DNA from: Blastomonas ursincola
GTDB lineage: Bacteria > Pseudomonadota > Alphaproteobacteria > Sphingomonadales > Sphingomonadaceae
Direction of reading: 5' to 3'
NCBI RefSeq assembly: GCF_013607875.1
Contig: NZ_VDES01000003.1
Location: 456,045-520,044 of the forward strand
DNA: 64,000 bases
Position 1 is the first letter of the stretch. Each line of letters starts with the position of its first letter. The notes below the pieces were generated by a model. It ran no database searches. It worked only from the letters and a program-made list of their open reading frames with translations, and was not told the origin of the DNA. Shown one piece after another: positions 59,361 through 64,000 of the stretch. Made by a program: the position numbers and the translations under genes.

Positions 59361-60592
59361 TGACCGGCCTCCGGGGGCGCGACGGCCCGATCTTGGGTCA
59401 GCTGGACGCGATCGCCGTCGCGCACGAAGGCGGTCGCCCGGGCGACCACGCGCTCTCCGGCGCGCAGGCCCTGGGTGATCTCGACGGTCTCCTCGTCGTT
59501 TCGACCCAACGAGACGACGCGGCGCGCGGCGCGCCCGTCGGCGCTCACCGCCATGACCGACGCCGCGCCCTGCGCCGTGGTCGTCACCGCCGACCGGGGC
59601 AGCGTTACGGGGGCCGCAGCGTCGCCGATCAGGATCGTGCCACGCGCGAACGCGCCCGCGCGGATGTCGGCATCGGCGGGCAGGCTGATACGAACGCGAC
59701 CGAGGCGGGTCTGGGGATCGACCTTGGGGGCGACGAGCCGGACCCGTCCTTCGACCGGCGCCGCGACGCCCGCGACCTCGACCCGGACCGGGCGGCCGAT
59801 GTCGATGGCGGCGAGGTCGAGTTCGGACACCTCGCCGTCGAGTTCAAGCTGCCCGGCTCGGATGAGTCGGAACAGCGGATCCGGCCCGGATGCGAGCGCG
59901 CCGATGCGTGCAAGACGCTCGGAGATGATCCCTGCCACTGGAGCGCGGATTTCGGTGCGAGAGAGCTGCGAGCGGACGTCAGCCAACTGCGCCTCGGCCT
60001 GGGCGAGTTCGGCGCGAGCGACCTGAAGTCCTCCCGCCGCCGACCCCGCCTGCGCCCGGCGTTCGTCGACCTGCTGTTCGCTGACCGCGCCAGAGCGGCC
60101 GAGCGGCAGGATGCGCTGCAGGCTGGCCTGGGCCTCGACATTGACCGCTTCCTGCTGCGCAATGGCGGCGCGAGCCCGCGCCACCGCCGCCTCGGCCTGG
60201 CGGGTTTGAGCGCGCAGGGTCTCGGTTTCCAGGCGGGCGAGGATCTGACCGGCCACGACGCGGTCACCCTCATCGACGAGAACGGCGGCGATGCGCTGAT
60301 CCTGAACGGCCGTTCCGATCGAGATCTCGTCACGCGCGCTCACCGTGCCCGTGACGCGCAGCCGCTGAGTCAAGGTCGCGGGACCGGCGGTGACGGTGCT
60401 GACGCGTACGCCCGGCGCGTAAGCTTGGGGCGCACCGATCGCGGGTGCGCTCTGTTCGCCGAAGACGCCCCAAAGACCCCAGGCCGCGCTCACCACGATC
60501 AGGATGACGGCGGCGATGACGAGCGCGCGGCGACGCACCGAGGATTGCGGGCGTGGGGCCACATCGGATTCGGACGGTTGCGGTCCGGTCAT
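59357..60592 (-). CDS. RND periplasmic adaptor (membrane fusion protein)
   Basis: 411 residues. A short N-terminal membrane anchor (about 25-46), then a barrel-sandwich hybrid domain with lipoyl halves (DEISIGTAVQDQRIAAVLVDEGDRVVAGQ near the start), a coiled-coil hairpin rich in Ala/Arg/Gln, and a beta-barrel domain (GEVSELDLAAIDIGRPV). It links the pump to the outer-membrane channel. Overlaps the pump gene and the MFS gene by 4 nt each. Confidence 0.93.
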   Translation of the reverse strand: MTGPQPSESDVAPRPQSSVRRRALVIAAVILIVVSAAWGLWGVFGEQSAPAIGAPQAYAPGVRVSTVTAGPATLTQRLRVTGTVSARDEISIGTAVQDQRIAAVLVDEGDRVVAGQILARLETETLRAQTRQAEAAVARARAAIAQQEAVNVEAQASLQRILPLGRSGAVSEQQVDERRAQAGSAAGGLQVARAELAQAEAQLADVRSQLSRTEIRAPVAGIISERLARIGALASGPDPLFRLIRAGQLELDGEVSELDLAAIDIGRPVRVEVAGVAAPVEGRVRLVAPKVDPQTRLGRVRISLPADADIRAGAFARGTILIGDAAAPVTLPRSAVTTTAQGAASVMAVSADGRAARRVVSLGRNDEETVEITQGLRAGERVVARATAFVRDGDRVQLTQDRAVAPPEAGQ

Positions 60593-61902
60593 GAGGGTCT
60601 CCGGGGTATTTTCGAGAGGGAGGGGACCGTCTCGGGCGCATCAGCGGCTGGTATAGGAGGGTCGCGTCGATCGGGCCGATCGGGGTCGGGCTCTCGATCG
60701 AGCTGGCGCAGCGACGGCAGGGTCGCGGCGAGCATCGTCAGGGCGGCAAACAGGCTGGCGCCACCGAGCAGCAAACTCCGCGTACCCAGCAGTTCGATCA
60801 CTCCGCCGGCGAGCAACACTGCGAGCGGGGTCGCGGTGAGCGCGACGGCGGTGGACGCGCCGAGCACGCGGCCGCGGATCGCTGACGGCGTCCGGCGCAG
60901 CAGAACGGTGTTGACGAGCGGCCCGAGTGGGCCCGCGCCGATACCGGCTAACGCGCCGGCGGTCAGAAGCGTCGCGCCCCCCGGCTGACCGGCGAGCAGG
61001 AACATGGCGACTGCCTCGGCCGCCAGACAGGCTAGCAACACAAAGCGTTTGCCGATGCGGTGGCCGACGCTCGCAAAGCCGAGCGCGCCCGCCGCCGCGC
61101 CGCCGCCGGCGGCCGCCAGGAACCAGCCGAGCTCGGCAATGTCGCGACCGCTCTCACGGATGAAGACCGGCATAACGACGGCGTCGAGTGCGCCGAATAT
61201 CGCGACGACGCCCATGCCGAGAATCAGCAAGGTGCGCAGGAGCGGATCGCCGAACAGAAACCGGACCCCGGTCAGGACGTCGTTGGGGCGGGCGCCATCG
61301 GCCGCGCGCCGTGATGGGCGGTGACGCGGCAGGAAGATGAGGTTCAGGATCGCCGCGAGGAGGCTGCATCCGGCAGTGATCGCGAGTGCGGGTGCCGGCC
61401 CCACGGTGGCGATCGAAAGGCCGGCGAGGATCGGTCCGGCGATCATCGCGCCGTTGTCGATCAGCTCGTCAAGCGCGGTGACGCGCTCCAGCCGCAAGCC
61501 GGCCAGACGCGCGAGCTCGGGGTAGCGGGACTCTTGCGCCGTGACCGCCGGTCCGTCGAGCAGCGCCCCCACCGCGATCAGGATCAGTAGTGGGGCCAGG
61601 GTCAGCAGCCCGAGCGCCTGTAGAAGGGGGATAGCCCCCACACAGGCGGCGCTGACGAGATCGCCCACCACGGCCACCCGGCGCGAGCCTAGGCGATCGA
61701 TCACGGCGCCGCCGAAGAAGGCGCCCAGGATCAGTGGCGTCATGCCCACCGCACCCGCGACACCGGTCCAGGCCGCGCTTCCGGTTAGATCAAGCACGAA
61801 CCATGGCAGGGCGACCGCGGCGACGGCGTTCCCGAGCATCGAGACGCCGCCCGCCGCGATGACGCCATAGACCGGGATGCGTCGGGACGCGGCGGCGCTC
61901 AT
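60589..61902 (-). CDS. MFS exporter (MFS_3/EntS-like)
   Basis: 437 residues from the ATG at 61902. Twelve hydrophobic segments; GAFFGGAVIDRLGSRRVAVVGD in loop 2-3 and an IRGRVLGA motif near loop 8-9 place it with enterobactin-exporter-like and macrolide-efflux MFS proteins. It would move the substrate from cytoplasm to periplasm, from which the RND system can export it. The 3' end is co-translated with the adaptor; the start lies 1 nt after the DUF2147 stop. Confidence 0.87.
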   Translation of the reverse strand: MSAAASRRIPVYGVIAAGGVSMLGNAVAAVALPWFVLDLTGSAAWTGVAGAVGMTPLILGAFFGGAVIDRLGSRRVAVVGDLVSAACVGAIPLLQALGLLTLAPLLILIAVGALLDGPAVTAQESRYPELARLAGLRLERVTALDELIDNGAMIAGPILAGLSIATVGPAPALAITAGCSLLAAILNLIFLPRHRPSRRAADGARPNDVLTGVRFLFGDPLLRTLLILGMGVVAIFGALDAVVMPVFIRESGRDIAELGWFLAAAGGGAAAGALGFASVGHRIGKRFVLLACLAAEAVAMFLLAGQPGGATLLTAGALAGIGAGPLGPLVNTVLLRRTPSAIRGRVLGASTAVALTATPLAVLLAGGVIELLGTRSLLLGGASLFAALTMLAATLPSLRQLDREPDPDRPDRRDPPIPAADAPETVPSLSKIPRRPS

Positions 61903-61903
61903 G

Positions 61904-62386
61904 TCAACGGGCCTGGCAGGGACGCGACGGGGCCGGAGCGCGCCGCCATGTTTCACTTCCGGCGAACACACCTCGGCCGACGGTCAGCGTCAGCGCATCA
62001 CCGCGCGCGCCGAGGCTCACACCGGAGATCGCCCGGCCCGCTTCGGGATCGTAAATCGATCCGCCGGTCCAGCGCCCGCCTTCGTCGGAACGGAAGCCGC
62101 TGAAGACGTTCAGACCGCAGATCGGTGCGGACCGTCGGGACCGGTCGGGATTGCGTTCGTCACGCGCGTCGGCGCCCTCGCGGACCCAGACGAGCCGCCC
62201 GCACAGGGTCTGGGCGCAAGGCTTGATCTCGACGACGGCCGCTCCGTCCGCGGTGCGCCAGTGGCCCGAGATAGGGTTCGTCGTCTGGGCTTGCGTCGGG
62301 ATCGCGACGGCCACCGACGCTATGCTGATGAGCACGCCTATTGCAGACAAGCGCACGGGCATAGGGAGCGATGAGTAATGAATCAA
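61904..62386 (-). CDS. DUF2147 domain-containing exported protein
   Basis: 160 residues with a TTG start at 62386, supported by GGAG 7 nt before it; an ATG at 62362 is the alternative but lacks a ribosome site. After the signal peptide (VLISIASVAVAIPTQAQT) comes a DUF2147 domain with ISGHWRTADGAAVVEIKPC, LCGRLVWV and GGSIYDPEAGRAISG. The domain is a small periplasmic beta-barrel of unknown function, possibly lipid-binding. Second gene of the TetR-controlled operon. Confidence 0.83.
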   Translation of the reverse strand: MIHYSSLPMPVRLSAIGVLISIASVAVAIPTQAQTTNPISGHWRTADGAAVVEIKPCAQTLCGRLVWVREGADARDERNPDRSRRSAPICGLNVFSGFRSDEGGRWTGGSIYDPEAGRAISGVSLGARGDALTLTVGRGVFAGSETWRRAPAPSRPCQAR

Positions 62387-62410
62387 AGCGAAGCTCCAGG
62401 CTGACGCGGG

Positions 62411-63013
62411 TCAGTTTGCGGTTGGGCTGAGGAAGCGGGTGATCATCAGGCGCAGCGTCGGTGCGTGCGTCTTGGGATCGAAGGTCGGGTCCATGACGGC
62501 GCGACCGATCGCGCCGTCGAGCAGCGCGATCAGCCAGGTCGCGGCAAGTTCGGGATCGAGGCATCGGTCGATCTGTCCACGATCGATGCCGCGCGCGAGC
62601 AGGGCGACGAGGGCTGCTTTGGTCTCGCCTTCGTTGACCACGAACAGCGCGGTGATCTTGGGGTTGCGGGTCGCCTCGGCCGCGATCTCGATACTGATGC
62701 GGGCGTAGACCTGATCGGTGGCCTGAGTCATCGCCGCTTCCGCCATCTCGAGAAGCGCCGCCAAGACGTCGTCCGCCTTTTCGAGCTGCGCGAACACCGC
62801 CGCGGTCTCGCGCTGATCCTCCTCGGCGATCGCCTGGATAATCGCGTCCTTGCTGTCGAAATAGTGGAACAGATTGCCGGGGCTCATGCCGGCCGCCGCG
62901 CAGATTTCAGCGGTCGTGGTGGCGTGGAAGCCGCGCCGCGCGAAACACTCGATCGCAGCTTCGACGATCTGCTGCCGCTTCGCCTGCTGCCGTTCCGGAT
63001 CGACTTTGCGCAC
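62411..63013 (-). CDS. TetR/AcrR-family regulator of the efflux operon
   Basis: 200 residues with a GTG start at 63013, supported by GGGGAGGA just upstream. HTH domain: ECFARRGFHATTTAEICAAAG then GNLFHYFDSKDAII. The C-terminal domain resembles BetI-like TetR proteins (TAPTLRLMITRFL at the end). First gene of the leftward operon and divergent from the NodT-type channel gene; it probably represses both from the palindrome at 63059-63078. Confidence 0.9.
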   Translation of the reverse strand: MRKVDPERQQAKRQQIVEAAIECFARRGFHATTTAEICAAAGMSPGNLFHYFDSKDAIIQAIAEEDQRETAAVFAQLEKADDVLAALLEMAEAAMTQATDQVYARISIEIAAEATRNPKITALFVVNEGETKAALVALLARGIDRGQIDRCLDPELAATWLIALLDGAIGRAVMDPTFDPKTHAPTLRLMITRFLSPTAN

Positions 63014-63056
63014 ATCATTCCTCCCCTTGAAGGCAAGCCCCGAATTCGGCACTTGT

Positions 63057-63100
63057 TTTAGATCGAGTAGTCGGTCTAATAAAACATTCGCTTTAGATCG
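63057..63100. promoter_or_regulatory. TetR operator candidate between regulator and channel gene
   Basis: A 20-bp imperfect palindrome TAGATCGAGTAGTCGGTCTA (63059-63078) lies in the 115-nt divergent gap. The half-site TTTAGATCG (63057-63065) recurs at 63092-63100, giving a second, single-arm site 35 bp away. The gap is AT-rich compared with the flanks. Binding by the adjacent TetR protein is inferred. Confidence 0.55.
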
Positions 63101-63128
63101 GTCAAGTGGGATCGTCGAGGAGGCTGGA

Positions 63129-64000
63129 ATGATATTTCGCGATCTGAGGCGGCTGCCGGCCACGTTCGGCATCAGCCTCTTGGCGGCGTCGACTCTTTCG
63201 GCCTGCGCATCGCTCGGCCCGCTTCCCGCTGCTCAACCGCCTTTGCCCGGGGATTGGGCGAATCGAGCAGGTGTGGGGCGCGAGGCCGGACCGGACTTGG
63301 CGAACTGGTGGCGCGCGTTCGACGATCCCGTCCTCGATGGATTGGTCGACGAAACCGTCGCGCAGAATCTAACGCTGGCTCAAGCCGCGTACCGTGTTCG
63401 CAGCTCTCGGGCGCTCGTGCGGCCCGCGATCAGTCAGGGTCTTCCGCAGGTCGGCGTCACTTCCGGCGCACGGGTGCAACGGCGCTTGTCGGGATCGACC
63501 GGGCTGATCGGTGTCCCAGGCGGTTCAGGAGGGATCTCCCCGACCGTCGTGCAGGACCAGCCGACCACCGGATTCTTTCAGGCCGGGTTCGATGCCTCTT
63601 GGGAGCTTGATCTGTTCGGAGGGGCGTCGGCGCGCGTGCGCTCGGCGCGTGCTTCCGCCGACGTCGCTCAGGCCGACGCCGAGGCGGCGCGGGCGACCGT
63701 AGTAGCCGAGGTGGTCAGAACCTATGTCGAACTGCGCGGCGCACAGAGGCGCCGCGCTCTCCTGACCAGGATCTCGGACGAACAGGGCAAGCTCTTGTCG
63801 CTCACCCGCGAACGCCGCGTCGCGGGCGTTGCGAGCGACTTCGATGTCGATCGACTGGTCACCGCCGCCGCGGAGACCGGCGCCCAGATCCCACTTACCG
63901 ATCAGGCGATCCAGCAAGCGACCCAGCGCCTGGCGGTCTTGGCCGGTCGGCCCAGCGTCGACGGACAGCTGCTGCAGCCGGCTCAACAGCCCCTTCCGGC
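63129..64000 (+). CDS. NodT/OprM-type outer-membrane efflux lipoprotein (partial)
   Basis: At least 290 residues; the gene runs off the right edge of the window. GGAGG precedes the ATG at 63129. Signal sequence with lipobox LSAC (ATFGISLLAASTLSAC), then ANWWRAFDDPVLDGLVDE and FDASWELDLFGGASARVRSA, which are hallmarks of RND outer-membrane factors (TolC-like). It is the outer-membrane channel for the pump encoded by the divergent operon, controlled from the shared gap. Confidence 0.9.
   Translation, partial: MIFRDLRRLPATFGISLLAASTLSACASLGPLPAAQPPLPGDWANRAGVGREAGPDLANWWRAFDDPVLDGLVDETVAQNLTLAQAAYRVRSSRALVRPAISQGLPQVGVTSGARVQRRLSGSTGLIGVPGGSGGISPTVVQDQPTTGFFQAGFDASWELDLFGGASARVRSARASADVAQADAEAARATVVAEVVRTYVELRGAQRRRALLTRISDEQGKLLSLTRERRVAGVASDFDVDRLVTAAAETGAQIPLTDQAIQQATQRLAVLAGRPSVDGQLLQPAQQPLP

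Overview
The window looks like a chromosome segment of a high-GC alphaproteobacterium, most likely from Sphingomonadales. That reading rests on strong GC bias at third codon positions, an alphaproteobacterial-type SspB, an ATP12-type F1 assembly factor, DUF4197, a hisB-H-A-F-E order, short GGGGAG-type hairpin repeats between genes, and dense acyl-CoA catabolism clusters. No rRNA, intact tRNA or CRISPR array was found.

Left part (1-8.7 kb): the window opens inside what looks like a copper-binding RiPP (bufferin/oxazolin-type) operon: a DUF692/MNIO maturase, its DUF2063 partner and a DoxX membrane protein; the precursor gene would lie off the left edge. Then come sppA, a small charged protein, and a tightly packed operon crcB - RluA-type pseudouridine synthase - HAD phosphatase - 73-residue membrane protein - ATP12 chaperone.

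Fatty/CoA-ester catabolism divergon (8.7-23.6 kb): eight genes run leftwards from about 18.8 kb (MFS symporter, acyl-CoA dehydrogenase, zinc alcohol dehydrogenase, APH-like kinase, two SDRs, beta-lactamase-fold hydrolase, bifunctional enoyl-CoA hydratase/3-hydroxyacyl-CoA dehydrogenase). Four run rightwards from 19.1 kb (three acyl-CoA dehydrogenases and an SDR). They share one 312-bp control region with paired ACGT-core elements. GC-rich hairpins sit in the gaps and supply two ribosome-binding sites.

Housekeeping core (23.6-44.3 kb): DUF4197 protein, gmk, fumC, sspB, the hisBHAF-(PEP-CTERM-like mini-protein)-hisE-HIT operon, a pentapeptide/LprI secreted protein, an APC permease, a Bcr/CflA-type MFS pump, dinB, NUDIX, gyrB, a lipoprotein, an acyl-CoA ligase and guaA.

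Accessory region (44.3 kb to the right edge): a P4-type tyrosine integrase lies directly behind guaA, preceded by five copies of a TGACGGTATA element and followed by a convergent AlpA-type regulator. Downstream, three tRNA-Leu(CAA) 3' fragments and one tRNA-Arg(CCG) 3' fragment, none attached to an intact tRNA, separate small cassettes: a SnoaL-like gene, then a PLP-dependent decarboxylase. Beyond the last fragment lie a TetR-controlled haloalkane dehalogenase / fatty acid hydroxylase / SnoaL operon and a large TetR-controlled operon. The latter encodes DUF2147, an MFS exporter, an RND adaptor and pump, a GT4 glycosyltransferase, a CPBP protease and a DUF418 membrane protein, with a divergent NodT-type outer-membrane channel cut by the window end. 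I see no right-hand att site for a guaA-type island, so the island may continue beyond the window.
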